Assembly: GCA_030535605.1 (NCBI GenBank)
Contig: JAUNRQ010000007.1
Coordinates: forward strand, 1-50,466
Direction of reading: 5' to 3'
From: Pseudoxanthomonas suwonensis
Lineage (GTDB): Bacteria > Pseudomonadota > Gammaproteobacteria > Xanthomonadales > Xanthomonadaceae
DNA: 50,466 nucleotides
Both the position numbers and the translations under genes were made by a program. Below the pieces are notes generated by a model, which was not told the origin of the DNA, did not search any database, and saw only the letters and a program-made list of their open reading frames with translations. Below, one piece after another: positions 20,544 to 30,523 of the stretch (position 1 is its first letter; every line of letters starts with the position of its first letter).

Positions 20544-22793
20544 TCAGCCGGCCACGTCGAGGCCGTCGACTTTCTGCCAGCCGCGAGGCAGCAGGCTGCC
20601 GCGGCTGGCGCGGGCACCGATGTAGGCGTCCAGGTCCTTCCAGGTCAAGGTCATGGTGCGGGCACCGGAGACAACCGACAGCTTGCCGCCTTCCGGCACC
20701 ACTGCGATGGCGATGACCTTCTCGGTGGCGCGCTTGGCCTTGGGGATCTCGATCAGCTTGTTGCCCTTGCCCTTGTCCAGTTCCGGCAGCTCCGACAGCG
20801 GGAAGGCCAGGACGTGACCGGCACTGGTCGCGATGACGATGCGGTCGCTGTCCAGTGCGGTGACTGCCGCCGGCTGCACGACATCGGCGTGGGACGGCAG
20901 TGTCAGCATGGCCTTGCCGGCCTTGTTGCGGCTGGTCAGGTTCTCGAAGCGGGTGACGAAGCCGTAGCCTTCGGACGATGCCAGCACGAAGCGGTGCTCG
21001 TTCTCGCCGCTGACCACCGCGCGAAACTCCGCGCCGCCGGTGGGGGAAAAACGCCCGGTCAGGGGTTCGCCGTTGCCCCGCGCGCTGGGCAGGGTGTGGG
21101 CAAGCGTGGAATAAGCGCGCCCGCGTGAATCCAGGAACGCCGCCTGCCAGTTGCTGCGGCCTTTCGCCGTCGCCAGCAGCGCATCGCCCTCGCGGTACGA
21201 CAGGCCGGCCGCGTCGACGTCATGCCCCTTCGCCGCGCGTACCCAGCCTTTGCCGCTCAGCACGACCGTCACCGGCTCGCTGGCGACCAGGTCGGTTTCG
21301 GCCAGGGCCTGCGCCGCGCCGCGCGCGACCAGCGGCGAGCGCCGGTCGTCGCCATATTTGCGGGCATCGGCCAGCAGTTCGTCCTTGAGCAGCTTCTTCA
21401 GCTTGACCCGGCTGCCCAAGGTCGCGATCAGGCGGTCACGTTCGCTGTCCAGATCGTCCTGCTCGCCGCGGATCTTCATTTCCTCCAGTCGCGCCAACTG
21501 GCGCAGCCGGGTATCCAGGATGTAGTCGGCCTGGACGTCGGTGAGCTCGAAGCGGTGCATCAGCACCGGCTTGGGTTCGTCCTCGGTGCGGATGATGTGG
21601 ATCACCTCGTCCAGGTTCAGGAACGCGACCAGCAGGCCTTCCAGCAGGTGCAGGCGCTTTTCGACCTTCTCCAGCCGGTGGCGCAGGCGCCGGGTCACGG
21701 TATCGGCGCGGAATTGCAGCCACTCGGACAGGAACGCCTTCAGGTTCTTGACTTGCGGCCGGCCGTCCAGGCCGATGACGTTGAGGTTGACCCGATAGCT
21801 TTTTTCCAGATCGGTGGTGGCGAACAGGTGGCCCATCAACTGATCGACGTCGACCCGGTTGCTGCGCGGCACCAGCACGATGCGGATCGGGTTGGCGTGG
21901 TCGGACTCGTCACGGATGTCTTCCAGCCACGGCAGTTTCTTCGCCCGCATCTGCGTGGCGATCTGCTCGATCACCTTGGACGGCGAGACTTGATGGGGCA
22001 GGGCGTCGATGACGATGTTGCCGCCTTCCCTGACGAAGGTCGCGCGCGCGCGGATGCCGCCGCTGCCGGTTTCGTAGATGGCCCGAAGATCCGCCGCCGG
22101 CGTGATGATTTCCGCGCGGGTCGGATAGTCCGGCCCGCGAATGTGTTCGCACAGTTCGGCGACGCTGGCGTCGGGATCATCCAGCAACCGCACGCAGGCG
22201 CTGACCACCTCGCCCAGGTTGTGCGGCGGCACGTCCGTGGCCATGCCCACGGCAATGCCGGTGGTGCCGTTGAGCAGCAGGTGCGGCAACCGCGCCGGCA
22301 GCCAGGTCGGCTCCTCCAGCGTGCCGTCGAAGTTCGGGTCCCAGTCCACCGTGCCCTGGCCCAGCTCGCCCAGCAGGACCTCGGCGATCGGGGTCAGCTT
22401 GGATTCGGTGTAACGCATCGCCGCGAACGATTTCGGGTCGTCCGCCGAGCCGAAGTTGCCCTGCCCGTCGATCAGCGGATAGCGGTAGGAGAACGGCTGC
22501 GCCATCAGCACCATCGCTTCGTAGCAGGCCGAGTCGCCGTGCGGATGGAACTTGCCGATGACATCACCCACCGTGCGCGCCGACTTCTTCGGTTTGGCCG
22601 TGGCCGACAGGCCCAACTCGCTCATCGCGTAGATGATGCGTCGTTGCACGGGCTTGAGCCCGTCGCCGATGAAGGGCAGGGCGCGGTCCAGGACCACGTA
22701 CATCGAGTAGTCGAGATAGGCGCGTTCGGCGTATTCGCGCAGCGGAATCTGTTCGAAGCCGTGGAAGGCGGGTCGGGTGCTGGTTTCTGGCAT
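20544..22793 (-). CDS. parC: DNA topoisomerase IV subunit A
   Basis: The product is 749 aa. ParC cleaves and rejoins DNA for chromosome decatenation together with ParE, which is not in the window. The winged-helix region has [15 protein letters not shown] and the active-site Tyr128 in [10 protein letters not shown]. The quinolone-determining positions equivalent to E. coli Ser80 and Glu84 are Ser88 and Glu92, both wild type. The length and the RYT-centred breakage domain, the coiled-coil region and a short C-terminal beta-pinwheel identify ParC rather than GyrA. The start is set by the [20 protein letters not shown] family N-terminus. Confidence 0.95.
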   Translation of the reverse strand: MPETSTRPAFHGFEQIPLREYAERAYLDYSMYVVLDRALPFIGDGLKPVQRRIIYAMSELGLSATAKPKKSARTVGDVIGKFHPHGDSACYEAMVLMAQPFSYRYPLIDGQGNFGSADDPKSFAAMRYTESKLTPIAEVLLGELGQGTVDWDPNFDGTLEEPTWLPARLPHLLLNGTTGIAVGMATDVPPHNLGEVVSACVRLLDDPDASVAELCEHIRGPDYPTRAEIITPAADLRAIYETGSGGIRARATFVREGGNIVIDALPHQVSPSKVIEQIATQMRAKKLPWLEDIRDESDHANPIRIVLVPRSNRVDVDQLMGHLFATTDLEKSYRVNLNVIGLDGRPQVKNLKAFLSEWLQFRADTVTRRLRHRLEKVEKRLHLLEGLLVAFLNLDEVIHIIRTEDEPKPVLMHRFELTDVQADYILDTRLRQLARLEEMKIRGEQDDLDSERDRLIATLGSRVKLKKLLKDELLADARKYGDDRRSPLVARGAAQALAETDLVASEPVTVVLSGKGWVRAAKGHDVDAAGLSYREGDALLATAKGRSNWQAAFLDSRGRAYSTLAHTLPSARGNGEPLTGRFSPTGGAEFRAVVSGENEHRFVLASSEGYGFVTRFENLTSRNKAGKAMLTLPSHADVVQPAAVTALDSDRIVIATSAGHVLAFPLSELPELDKGKGNKLIEIPKAKRATEKVIAIAVVPEGGKLSVVSGARTMTLTWKDLDAYIGARASRGSLLPRGWQKVDGLDVAG

Positions 22794-22870
22794 GCAGGCG
22801 GGATACGTGAAGTGTCAGGCCGCTTCGCGGGCAGCACAGGCATTGGCCTGCCGTTGCCGGGGGAAGCGCA

Positions 22871-22890
22871 GGCCGCCGTGACCGGCGGCC
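22871..22890 (-). terminator. Candidate hairpin terminator after rnk
   Basis: A perfect 8-bp GC-only stem GGCCGCCG/CGGCGGCC with a 4-base loop lies 35 bases downstream of the rnk stop on the minus strand. There is no T-run after it, so it may act only as an RNA 3' end protector or attenuator. Confidence 0.4.
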
Positions 22891-22924
22891 GGGAAATGCG
22901 TTTGCGCCGGGCGCGCGCCGCGCA

Positions 22925-23338
22925 TTACAGGTGGAACTGGCCGGAGGCTTCCGGCTGGAAGCTGATGGCGAGCACGTGCAGCTTGGCGCTGTGGCCGCCG
23001 GGCATCGGCCAGTCGATCAGGTCGCCGGTACGCAGGCCCAGCAGCGCACTGCCGACAGGCGCAAGGATCGACACCTTGGAGCCGTCACCGATGGCTTCGT
23101 GCGGATACACAAGGGTCACCTCGCGCTCGTCGCCGCTGGTTTCGTTGCGCAGCAGCACGGTCGAATGCATGCTCACCACGTCCGGCGGGACGTCCTTGGG
23201 TTCGACCACGTTGGCACGCAGCAGTTCTTCGGCGAGGCTGGTGGTCGCCGCGTTCTGCGGTGACTTCTCCAGCAGCGACTCGATGCGGTCCGCGTCCAGG
23301 CGGGACAGGGTCAGCGGCGGGCGGGGTTCGGTGGACAT
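22925..23338 (-). CDS. rnk: Nucleoside diphosphate kinase regulator, GreA/B family
   Basis: The product is 137 aa, the size of E. coli Rnk (136). A short N-terminal part is followed by the GreA/GreB C-terminal FKBP-like fold with VTLVYPHEA, ISILAPVGSALLGLRTGD and a terminal tail. Rnk binds RNA polymerase near the secondary channel without the long coiled coil of GreA. The start at 23336-23338 follows GGAG and matches the family; the longer in-frame extension upstream is not supported. It is divergent from the TerC-family gene. Confidence 0.88.
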   Translation of the reverse strand: MSTEPRPPLTLSRLDADRIESLLEKSPQNAATTSLAEELLRANVVEPKDVPPDVVSMHSTVLLRNETSGDEREVTLVYPHEAIGDGSKVSILAPVGSALLGLRTGDLIDWPMPGGHSAKLHVLAISFQPEASGQFHL

Positions 23339-23613
23339 CAGGTTTTGCTCCAATGGAAAGAAGGCAGCCCCTGGACGGCGCCGCCTTCGAGAAATCACCG
23401 GGCTGCAAGAGTGCCGGAGCCGGAACCCGCACGTTGCGGTCCCCGGAACATCACCGGCTCGGGCGTTGACAGGCCGGAACTGCCTTCGATTATCGCCCAA
23501 ACCGGCGATTTGGCCAGATGGTGCCGACCGGGCCCGGTTCACGTCTCATCTCATGATGCGACGACGACCGGGGGCTGCGATATGATCGCCTGCCTGCCTT
23601 CACGAATGCACGC

Positions 23614-25152
23614 ATGGAATGGCTGACTGATCCGACGATCTGGATGGGCCTGGCGACCCTTGTGGTCCTGGAAATCATCCTCGGCATCGACAATCTGGTG
23701 TTCATCGCCATCCTCGCGGACAAGCTGCCGCCGGAGCAGCGCGACAAGGCGCGCATCATCGGTCTGTCGTTGGCGCTGGTCATGCGTCTGGTGCTGCTGG
23801 CGGCGCTGTCGTGGATCATGCGACTAACCACACCGCTGTTCACGGTGTTCGACCATCCGTTCTCGGGGCGCGACCTGATATTGCTCGGCGGTGGCCTGTT
23901 CCTGCTGTTCAAGGCGACCATGGAGTTGCACGAACGGCTGGAAGGCACCGCGCATGCCAGCAACGCCAACAAGGCGTTCGCCAGCTTCGGCGTGGTGGTG
24001 ACCCAGATCGTCATCTTGGACGCGGTGTTCTCGCTGGATTCGGTGATCACCGCGGTCGGCATGGTCGACGAACTTGGCGTGATGTACGCCGCCGTCACCA
24101 TCGCCATGGCGGTGATGCTGCTGGCCAGCAAGCCGTTGACCAACTTCGTCAACAAGCACCCGACCGTGGTGGTGCTGTGCCTGGGCTTCCTGCTGATGAT
24201 CGGTTTCAGCCTGGTGGCCGAGGGTCTGGGCTTCAAGATTCCGAAGGGCTACCTGTACGCGGCCATCGTCTTCTCGATCCTGATCGAAAGCTTCAACCAG
24301 TTCTCCCGGTTCAAGCGCGAGAAGAGCGCGAGCAAGCTGCCGTTCCGCCAACGTACCGCCGAGGCATTGACCGCCCTGCTTGGCGCGCGCGAGGAACCGG
24401 CGGGCAACGGCGAGGGCAGGGCGGATGCCGCCGCGGACGACGACGAGCGCCTGCAGCCGGCCGAGCACGACATGATCCGCAGCGTGCTGACCCTGGCGGA
24501 CCGTTCCGTCGCCAGCGTCATGACCGTGCGCTCGGACATCGAATGGATCGATTCCTCGCGTGGCATCGACCACGCTACCGAACGCATGACGCGATCCCCG
24601 CATACGCGCCTGCTGGTCAGCGATGGCGAACTGGACCACCTGCAAGGCGTGGTCCAGAGCCGCGACGTGCTTGCCGGGGTGCTGTCGGGCAAGCCGTTGG
24701 CGCTGGCCGACCACCTGCGCGAGCCGCTGGTGCTGCAGGAAGGCAGCACCGCGCTGGCCGCGCTGGAGCGCATCCGCGAGCACCCGATTCCGCTGGCGGT
24801 GGTGGTCGATGAATACGGCAGCATCGAGGGACTGGTGACCGCCAACGACCTGCTGGCCGCGATTGCCGGCGACCTGGCCGACACCCGCGACGCCGAATAC
24901 GGCGCCGAGCGCCTCGACGACGGCGGCTGGCGCGTGGACGCCTCGATGTCGATGGAAGACCTCGAGCGCGCAACCGGCATCCGCCTGCCGCGCGCATCCA
25001 CCTACGTGTCCCTGTCCGGACTGTTCCTGCACATGCTCGGCCGCTTGCCGGTGGAAGGCGACGTCATCCAGGCCGGCGGCTGGGACATCCGCGCCGACAC
25101 CCTCGAGCGCCGGCGCGTGGGGCGTGCGGTGCTGACGCCGGTGGCGGGGTGA
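23614..25152 (+). CDS. TerC-family membrane protein with CBS and CorC/HlyC domains (YoaE/YegH type)
   Basis: The product is 512 aa. Residues 1 to about 235 form a TerC-type integral membrane domain ([51 protein letters not shown]). A charged linker leads to a pair of CBS domains (about 285-400) and a CorC/HlyC transporter-associated domain at the C-terminus ([34 protein letters not shown]). Such proteins are linked to metal-ion efflux or tolerance and folding at the inner membrane. A TATGAT -10-like box lies at 23581-23586. It is the last gene of the conserved block. Confidence 0.9.
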   Translation: MEWLTDPTIWMGLATLVVLEIILGIDNLVFIAILADKLPPEQRDKARIIGLSLALVMRLVLLAALSWIMRLTTPLFTVFDHPFSGRDLILLGGGLFLLFKATMELHERLEGTAHASNANKAFASFGVVVTQIVILDAVFSLDSVITAVGMVDELGVMYAAVTIAMAVMLLASKPLTNFVNKHPTVVVLCLGFLLMIGFSLVAEGLGFKIPKGYLYAAIVFSILIESFNQFSRFKREKSASKLPFRQRTAEALTALLGAREEPAGNGEGRADAAADDDERLQPAEHDMIRSVLTLADRSVASVMTVRSDIEWIDSSRGIDHATERMTRSPHTRLLVSDGELDHLQGVVQSRDVLAGVLSGKPLALADHLREPLVLQEGSTALAALERIREHPIPLAVVVDEYGSIEGLVTANDLLAAIAGDLADTRDAEYGAERLDDGGWRVDASMSMEDLERATGIRLPRASTYVSLSGLFLHMLGRLPVEGDVIQAGGWDIRADTLERRRVGRAVLTPVAG

Positions 25153-25377
25153 TAAGCGAAGGCGTCCGGCCCGAGCACGGCGGACAGACGTCGCCGATTG
25201 CAGGCCGGCGCGGGCCCATGGCTTCGGCGGCGTCCCTGAAAACCATTCCCTCGCAAGCGTTCCCTCTGGCTCGCCGCAGCCGCAGAGGCAGACGCCGAGT
25301 CGCACTCGTCCGGCTTCGCACCGGCTTGGCGGGTGGCTGGTGTAGGCTCATTGGCTGGGACGGCAGGGGTGCGCAAC

Positions 25378-26031
25378 ATGGAAATCGGCACGGCATATGC
25401 CCTCAAGCAACGGCATCGCCAGCTCCGTGACGGCCATCCAGAAGCGCTGCGCGTTCGTATGCACCGGGCCATCAGCTGGCTGGATCGCGCCGAGCATGCG
25501 GCGGATGACTTGGATGCACGTTTCATCTTCCTGTGGATCGCCTTCAACGCCGCTTACGCCAGCGAGTTCGGATTCGAGCAGACGGCGCGCAGTCAAGTAC
25601 GTGCATTCGTCGAGCGGTTGGTCAAACTGGATGATGGTCGCCTGCACCACGTCCTGTTCGAGCAGTTTCCGGGACCGGTCCGCACGCTGCTGGATAACAG
25701 GTTCGTCTTCGAGCCGTTCTGGCGCGCGCTGCGGGAGCATGATCCGAGTGAACGTTGGAAAGCGCAGTTCGATCATGAGCGCAGGCTGGCCCTGCGTGCG
25801 GTGATGGAGCACGGCACCGCCTCGTTGCTGGCGACCGTGCTGGACCGGCTTCATGTCCTGCGCAACCAACTTGTGCACGGCGGCGCTACTTGGAACAGTG
25901 GGGCCAATCGCAGACAGATCAAGGATGCGGTCGCCATCCTCGGTACCGTGCTCCCGGTCATGCTCCAGCTGATGATGGATCACCCGGACGAGCCATTTGG
26001 CGAGATCGCCTATCCGGTGCTTCCCGGCTAG
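25378..26031 (+). CDS. HEPN-domain protein (putative RNase), stand-alone
   Basis: The product is 217 aa and largely helical. Near residue 162 it has LRNQLVHG, the R-N-x3-H motif that forms the RNase active site of HEPN proteins (Arg162, His167). The rest (FIFLWIAFNAAYASEFG, LRALLE-like helices) fits a HEPN bundle. No paired MNT nucleotidyltransferase adjoins it. The start at 25378 follows AGGGG; the in-frame upstream start at 25333 has no ribosome-binding site. Function is inferred as an RNA-cleaving defence or toxin-like protein, or a non-catalytic HEPN; the family in databases is usually unnamed. Confidence 0.7.
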   Translation: MEIGTAYALKQRHRQLRDGHPEALRVRMHRAISWLDRAEHAADDLDARFIFLWIAFNAAYASEFGFEQTARSQVRAFVERLVKLDDGRLHHVLFEQFPGPVRTLLDNRFVFEPFWRALREHDPSERWKAQFDHERRLALRAVMEHGTASLLATVLDRLHVLRNQLVHGGATWNSGANRRQIKDAVAILGTVLPVMLQLMMDHPDEPFGEIAYPVLPG

Positions 26032-26181
26032 TTGCGGCGCGGCCCGCCCTGGCATCCGCACTCCGATGGATGTCTCAACCCGCGAGACGCAACGGCGTTA
26101 GCCTGTTGATGGCGAAGCGGTGCGGCAAATCCGATGCCCGCGACGTCAGTTGATCCGACCATTCATGTCCAAGGAGTTCCC

Positions 26182-26910
26182 ATGACGTTGCCGCGCGCGC
26201 TTTCAAAGACTTGTGCGTGTTGCGGCAAGACCACGCGAATCGCCGTCCTGGCCAGCACCGGCGCGTACGGGTCGATGGACCTGGACATGCGGCCGCCCGG
26301 ATTGATGCGCCATGCGTTGCGCTACCAGATTCATCGCTGCGGGCACTGCGGGCTGTGCGTGCCGAACCTGGAGGAAGTGAATGGCGTGGACCTGCCCACT
26401 GTCGTGCGTTCGACGCGCTATCGGGCGATTCTTGAGAACGACGATCTGCCAGAACTTGCTCGCGAGTTCATGGCCTTCGCGCATGTTTGCGAACTGGCGG
26501 GGTGGGGCAGGGCCATGGTCCGGTCCACGCTCAGCGCCGCCTGGTTATGCGATGACCAGCAGAAGGTGGCCCAGGCGCGGCTGTTGCGCAAATCGATTCT
26601 GCCGATGCTTGATGACCTGCACGCTCGCGGTGAACACTACAGCAACGAGCGCGAAATCGATGACGTGCTGCGCTTGGACCTGTTGCGCCGCACCGGGCAG
26701 TTCGACCAGGTGAAGGAAGCGGCTGCCGCGCTGATGGAGAAGCTGGACGGCGAGAGCGTTCACTGGAAGATCGCGCGGTTCCAGATCGCCTTGGCGGGAG
26801 AACGCGACGTACGAAGATACCGTCTCGGCGAGGCCTTGGAGCAGACCATCCGGCCGATGCCGTTGTGGCAGAGGCTGCGTGCCTTCATGGGCAGCGCGAT
26901 GATTGACTGA
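26182..26910 (+). CDS. Zinc-ribbon protein of unknown function
   Basis: The product is 242 aa with an N-terminal zinc ribbon: CACCGKTT at residue 11 and RCGHCGLCVPN near residue 52, two cysteine knuckles spaced by about 40 residues. The remaining 170 residues are helical with many Leu and Arg, resembling a TPR-like helical array (LARLLRKSILPMLDD, LDLLRRTGQFDQVKEAAA). The start at 26182 follows AAGGAG at 26171-26176 exactly. Family resemblance is to the DUF2225-like group, but I cannot assign a function. Confidence 0.75.
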   Translation: MTLPRALSKTCACCGKTTRIAVLASTGAYGSMDLDMRPPGLMRHALRYQIHRCGHCGLCVPNLEEVNGVDLPTVVRSTRYRAILENDDLPELAREFMAFAHVCELAGWGRAMVRSTLSAAWLCDDQQKVAQARLLRKSILPMLDDLHARGEHYSNEREIDDVLRLDLLRRTGQFDQVKEAAAALMEKLDGESVHWKIARFQIALAGERDVRRYRLGEALEQTIRPMPLWQRLRAFMGSAMID

Positions 26911-27186
26911 CTCGATGCCGGTGGGGCGCTTTCGATGCCGATGGGCCGTGCGGCGGCGAAAGCTCCAGTCGGCGCAGGGTGATTGAACCGAAGGCATCGA
27001 TGTGCCGGACGCGATGCTCGCACGCCATCCCGGGGCTTGCCAGCCCCAGTGCGCGGACATTCAAGCCGGCGTTTCATGCGATAGCGAATAGGCCGCCGGA
27101 CTGGTGGGCCTGATGGGCGCGGCACTTCGGCGACCATGCAAGGGCGCGTCTCAGCCCGTGCGACGGCGCCATGGTTCCATGCAGGC

Positions 27187-27729
27187 ATGACCAGACGAGC
27201 AGCGCCCACACCACCCATTCGACCGACCAGGACGCCTCAGCGCTCCGCTGAAGTCCGACAGGTTCAGCGCATTGGTCGCCTGATCCTGACCAACGCGCAC
27301 CTCCCGCCCAAGGTCGCGCGCCCGGTCATGCAGGACGACGGGACCGTCGGCTTTTCCTACCGTTTCAAGCATTACGTCGACGGCAAGGACTTGCCGGTTA
27401 CCGTGCACGTGGGGCGAGGGAAGGCCGGTTGGCCAAGCCGCTGGGCAGTGACCACGACCTGGAACAAGCAGGCCCGCGGCACCGTCTGGTTCCCCCATGG
27501 CACCACCGGCCCGCACATCGTCGCCCACGAGGCGGTCCACGTCGCACAGTGGGCCATGCAGCTGCTCGGCGATGATCCCGCCAACTACCGCGGCATAGTG
27601 CCGGGGTACTGCCCATCCTGGAAATCCGGCGGCGATGAAGTCCTCGCAGAAGCCTTTGCGCGCATCGTCGACCAGTTCGTCGAGCGCTTCGAGCTCGAGC
27701 GGGCGCGACGCGGCTATTTGCATCGGTAG
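27187..27729 (+). CDS. Small HExxH-motif protein, putative zinc metallopeptidase
   Basis: The product is 180 aa. It contains HIVAHEAVHVAQWA (His114, Glu115, His118), the HExxH zinc motif, and about 35 residues later DEVLAEAFARIVDQF, where a Glu (151 or 155) could be the third ligand as in gluzincins. No signal peptide or membrane segment is seen, so it would be cytosolic. The N-terminal 20 residues are Arg/Pro/Thr rich. Relatives are known from phages and mobile elements, but I cannot name one. The start at 27187 is chosen over 27136, which would add a low-complexity leader; neither has a strong ribosome-binding site. Confidence 0.65.
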   Translation: MTRRAAPTPPIRPTRTPQRSAEVRQVQRIGRLILTNAHLPPKVARPVMQDDGTVGFSYRFKHYVDGKDLPVTVHVGRGKAGWPSRWAVTTTWNKQARGTVWFPHGTTGPHIVAHEAVHVAQWAMQLLGDDPANYRGIVPGYCPSWKSGGDEVLAEAFARIVDQFVERFELERARRGYLHR

Positions 27730-28154
27730 CAACCAAGGATCCGATTTGTTTTGGGTATTCGGTTGGATCTTCAACCCGTGTCTGAACGTCGTTCGCCAGT
27801 GCCGTTGTTGGAGAGCCTGTTGGGCAGCCCCTTGCGGGACCAGGCCGGCCGCCCGGCTTTGCGCGGACCGCATCGGATGGCGTCGTTACTCGCAGCGTTA
27901 CCCATGGCCTGCCCGCTTTCTTCGGACCACTGATTGCTGGGGAACTGCTTCGGATAATGTGCCGATTGGGCACTGGGGCTGGCCCTAGATGCTGGCGTAG
28001 GTGGCCTCGTGCCTGACCAGGCCGGGTCGTTCCTGCTCGGGCATCCGCCGGAGTCTGGACGCGATCTACCCTCTTATGCACAGCCTTGCTTACTCGATTA
28101 ACGGTGCCCGAGCGTGCCGCCATCGACAATGGCGTCACGCTCGGGTTGGCCCGG
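27730..28154. other. Intergenic stretch without recognised gene
   Basis: About 425 bases, less GC-biased in places, with several stops in all frames. The only clear structure is the hairpin at 28107-28145. The short ORFs on both strands have no recognisable product. Confidence 0.5.
28107..28145 (-). terminator. Long hairpin at the end of the minus-strand operon
   Basis: The arms CCCGAGCGTG and CACGCTCGGG (10 bp), an internal one-base mismatch, and CGCCAT/ATGGCG (6 bp) close a 5-base loop. It starts 10 bases after the stop of the 28155-28805 gene on the minus strand. No T-run follows, so efficient intrinsic termination is not assured. Confidence 0.5.
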
Positions 28155-28805
28155 TCAGTGTGACCTATGAACCACCTGGCCCGCCCCTTGATCATGCGGG
28201 CTGGACATGTCATGCCAACCAGGCAGGTGCCCACCGACCTCGAAGGTCTGACAGAAGTACCGGTCGTGCTCGTCGGGCGGAATACCAGCCGCGTCCAGAG
28301 CTGACCGCTTGAAACTCAGCAGCTCGTCATACAGAGCAAGTGCACGCTCCCGAACCATCATCCCCATCCTTTGCCGGCGATACGTGGGAGCGGGATCTTC
28401 GCCCATTGCCATCGCCCAGGCGGACATCAGCCATCCGTATGCCTGCATCATCGCGGCGTGGCAGACGACCCTATCGTTGATCGCCAAGCCGGAGGCGAAC
28501 GTCCTGATCGCCGTGGGCCCTGTCGGCATCTTCTTGCCGAGGCGGCGGCTTGATGTCTCGATTGATCGCGTGTATGCGGCGCTCTTCCGTGAGATTTCGC
28601 CCAGCATCGCCTTGAACTCCTGCTGCGCGTGCTCCTCACTCACGAGGTCATCGAACACGCGCTGCTCGAGATCCAACAGGCGGAGGCGGTGCTCCGTGGT
28701 CTCGAAGACCTCCCATGCAACCATGACCTCAGTGGCGTTGCGGAATGGCAGGTGGCTCGGGAGCCCCAGTTCCCAGTAGGGTTGGTGCTTGATCACTGGG
28801 GTCAT
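28155..28805 (-). CDS. Hypothetical protein downstream of exported protein
   Basis: The product is 216 aa, mostly helical and rich in Arg, Glu and Met, with a long charged helix (LLDLEQRVFDDLVSEEHAQQ) and no signal peptide or membrane segment. I do not recognise a family. Its ATG overlaps the stop of the upstream exported-protein gene by ATGA, so the pair is translationally coupled and probably functions together. A strong hairpin follows its stop. Confidence 0.7.
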   Translation of the reverse strand: MTPVIKHQPYWELGLPSHLPFRNATEVMVAWEVFETTEHRLRLLDLEQRVFDDLVSEEHAQQEFKAMLGEISRKSAAYTRSIETSSRRLGKKMPTGPTAIRTFASGLAINDRVVCHAAMMQAYGWLMSAWAMAMGEDPAPTYRRQRMGMMVRERALALYDELLSFKRSALDAAGIPPDEHDRYFCQTFEVGGHLPGWHDMSSPHDQGAGQVVHRSH

Positions 28806-30130
28806 GGCGCAGCCCCGAACTTCTCTCTCACGTCAGCAACTTCGCCGCCGCGCAGTCCCAGTTGCGCCAGTACGCGAATACTGCCGTCTGGTGTCTGCTC
28901 GGCGCGCCAGTGATTGATTCCCATGAGGCGTTTGAACAGGATCTCCTGTCGCCCCGTCGGCAGGTGGATGGCATAGATGCTCGCATTGTCATCGCCACCC
29001 ACGATGGCAATCGGACCGATCGTGGTCGGATACCATCTGATTGCGTTCAGGAAGTGCTGCTTGTTGCCGTCGCGATCCTCCCAGCCCAGATCGGTGGTCA
29101 GTTCGGAACGTGGAACGATCACCGAGCGGCCCGTCGCGATCTCGATCAGGGCAAAGTCCGGATCCCGAGATCCGAAGCTGGTCGGTTGCTTGAGGCCGAC
29201 GCGACTGGGGCTGACGCCGAAAAGGCCGCGCGTAGCACTGCGACTCCAGGTGTTGACCGGTTGACCCGGACGTGCCCCGATTGCATCACGCCAGGTGGGC
29301 TTGCCGCGCTTCATGGCGAGCACATAGCCGGTTCCGGCGACATCGCCACCGTGTGCGTACATTACGGAGTATCCAGCAGGTACAGTCTGCGATGCGATCT
29401 GCTGGCCGGGAACGTATCGGAACATGCTTCCGGCGCGCGTTACCAGGATGCCATCGGCCATGGCGACGAAGCTCTCGCCACCGATCTGCTGACCGTCGAG
29501 GGTATTCAGTGTCACCCGGTCTTCATCGATGACCATCGTTCCGATGGTGACCGGGCTGGCCGAAGCGTTGGCATTGGCGTACTTCACCGTGTAGCGGCCG
29601 CCTCCCGCGTCCACGAGATAGGTAACGTCCCCGGTTTGCGGATCGATTCCGTACGTCTGGATTTCGCCCGAAGGATCCATCCACAGTCGTCCATTCGCCT
29701 TGAAGCCGTCGGCAGCCTCTTCAAACGTGGCGGGACCTCGGGCTTGGTGGTGGGCTAGGAACGTGGCGGCAATGTCGCCTGGGTTCCCGGTTGACGCCGC
29801 AGGTGCCGACTGCAGCGTTGCTGCAGCTTGCACAGCGGGTTCGGACGGTGCGACGGATTGCACCGGTGCAGGTGACGGCGGTGCGGCGCGCTGAGTCTTC
29901 TGAGCTTCAACGGCCATGCGCAGGCCCATGAATCCTGCGCTCGTTTCCCGATAGCGCTGGAGCATTTGCGCTTCCATCTCGGGGGTGATGGTCATGCCCT
30001 GCGCGCGCGCTGCCTGTTTCATTTGGTCCAACAGTTGTTGCTCCTGCGGCGTCGCCTCCTGCGCGAATGCGCCCGTGGTGATCAGTGCCGCCAGCAACGG
30101 TGCGGCTTGAAGGGTGTCCTTGAGTTTCAT
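28802..30130 (-). CDS. Exported protein of unknown function (beta-rich)
   Basis: The product is 442 aa. A signal peptide (MKLKDTLQAAPLLAALITTG, cut after AFA) precedes a helical Gln/Met-rich part, a Pro/Ala/Ser linker (about 84-115) and a C-terminal beta-rich region of about 320 residues with many Gly-turns (GDVTYLVDAGGGRYTVKYA, DRVTLNTLDGQQIGGES, GMNRVL-like ends). It might be a periplasmic beta-propeller-like protein. Its ribosome-binding site AGGAGAGG is strong. It is divergent from an XRE regulator with 93 bases between the starts, and is followed by a coupled hypothetical gene. Confidence 0.75.
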   Translation of the reverse strand: MKLKDTLQAAPLLAALITTGAFAQEATPQEQQLLDQMKQAARAQGMTITPEMEAQMLQRYRETSAGFMGLRMAVEAQKTQRAAPPSPAPVQSVAPSEPAVQAAATLQSAPAASTGNPGDIAATFLAHHQARGPATFEEAADGFKANGRLWMDPSGEIQTYGIDPQTGDVTYLVDAGGGRYTVKYANANASASPVTIGTMVIDEDRVTLNTLDGQQIGGESFVAMADGILVTRAGSMFRYVPGQQIASQTVPAGYSVMYAHGGDVAGTGYVLAMKRGKPTWRDAIGARPGQPVNTWSRSATRGLFGVSPSRVGLKQPTSFGSRDPDFALIEIATGRSVIVPRSELTTDLGWEDRDGNKQHFLNAIRWYPTTIGPIAIVGGDDNASIYAIHLPTGRQEILFKRLMGINHWRAEQTPDGSIRVLAQLGLRGGEVADVREKFGAAP

Positions 30131-30176
30131 GATGCCTCTCCTGTGATGTCCAGAATGGACTGATGAAGTTCAGCTA

Positions 30177-30188
30177 TAGGTGTTCCTA
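30177..30188. promoter_or_regulatory. Candidate operator in the divergent XRE/exported-protein intergenic region
   Basis: TAGG-TGTT-CCTA is a perfect 4+4 inverted repeat with a 4-base centre, lying between the divergent starts at 30130 and 30224 and beside the AT-rich TAAATATAGC, which could be a -10 region. Such short palindromes are typical for XRE-type repressors that regulate their own region. Not matched to any known operator. Confidence 0.35.
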
Positions 30189-30223
30189 AATATAGCGTTG
30201 GGCGGTCCTCTGATGCGCACCCG

Positions 30224-30523
30224 ATGCCCAAGACCCTCCATCGCCCCGAATCGGATCTCCTGCGCCAGATGCTGTTGGCAGCGCGGCATGAGGCTGGACT
30301 GACCCAGGCCGATGTCGCCGGTGCTTGGGGTGTGCCGCAGGAACGCATCAGCGCGATCGAGCGCGGCATCCGCCGGTTGGACCTGATTGAGCTGCAGGAC
30401 CTGTGCGCGCTGATGGGCGTGGACTTGCTTGACTTCGTCGGTGAGTTCCATGCCCGCTCGAAGGTCGTCGCACCGCGGCGCACGCGTCCGATTGCATCCG
30501 GCATCCCTAGACATCGCCGCTAG
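30224..30523 (+). CDS. XRE-family transcriptional regulator
   Basis: The product is 99 aa with a helix-turn-helix of the Cro/C1 type at about residues 12-65: LRQMLLAARHEAGLTQADVA, WGVPQERISAIERGIRRLD and LCALMGVDLLDF. The basic tail (RRTRPIASGIPRHRR) may contribute to DNA contact. It faces the exported-protein operon on the other strand, which it may control together with itself. Its 3' end overlaps the next minus-strand gene by 17 bases. Confidence 0.85.
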   Translation: MPKTLHRPESDLLRQMLLAARHEAGLTQADVAGAWGVPQERISAIERGIRRLDLIELQDLCALMGVDLLDFVGEFHARSKVVAPRRTRPIASGIPRHRR

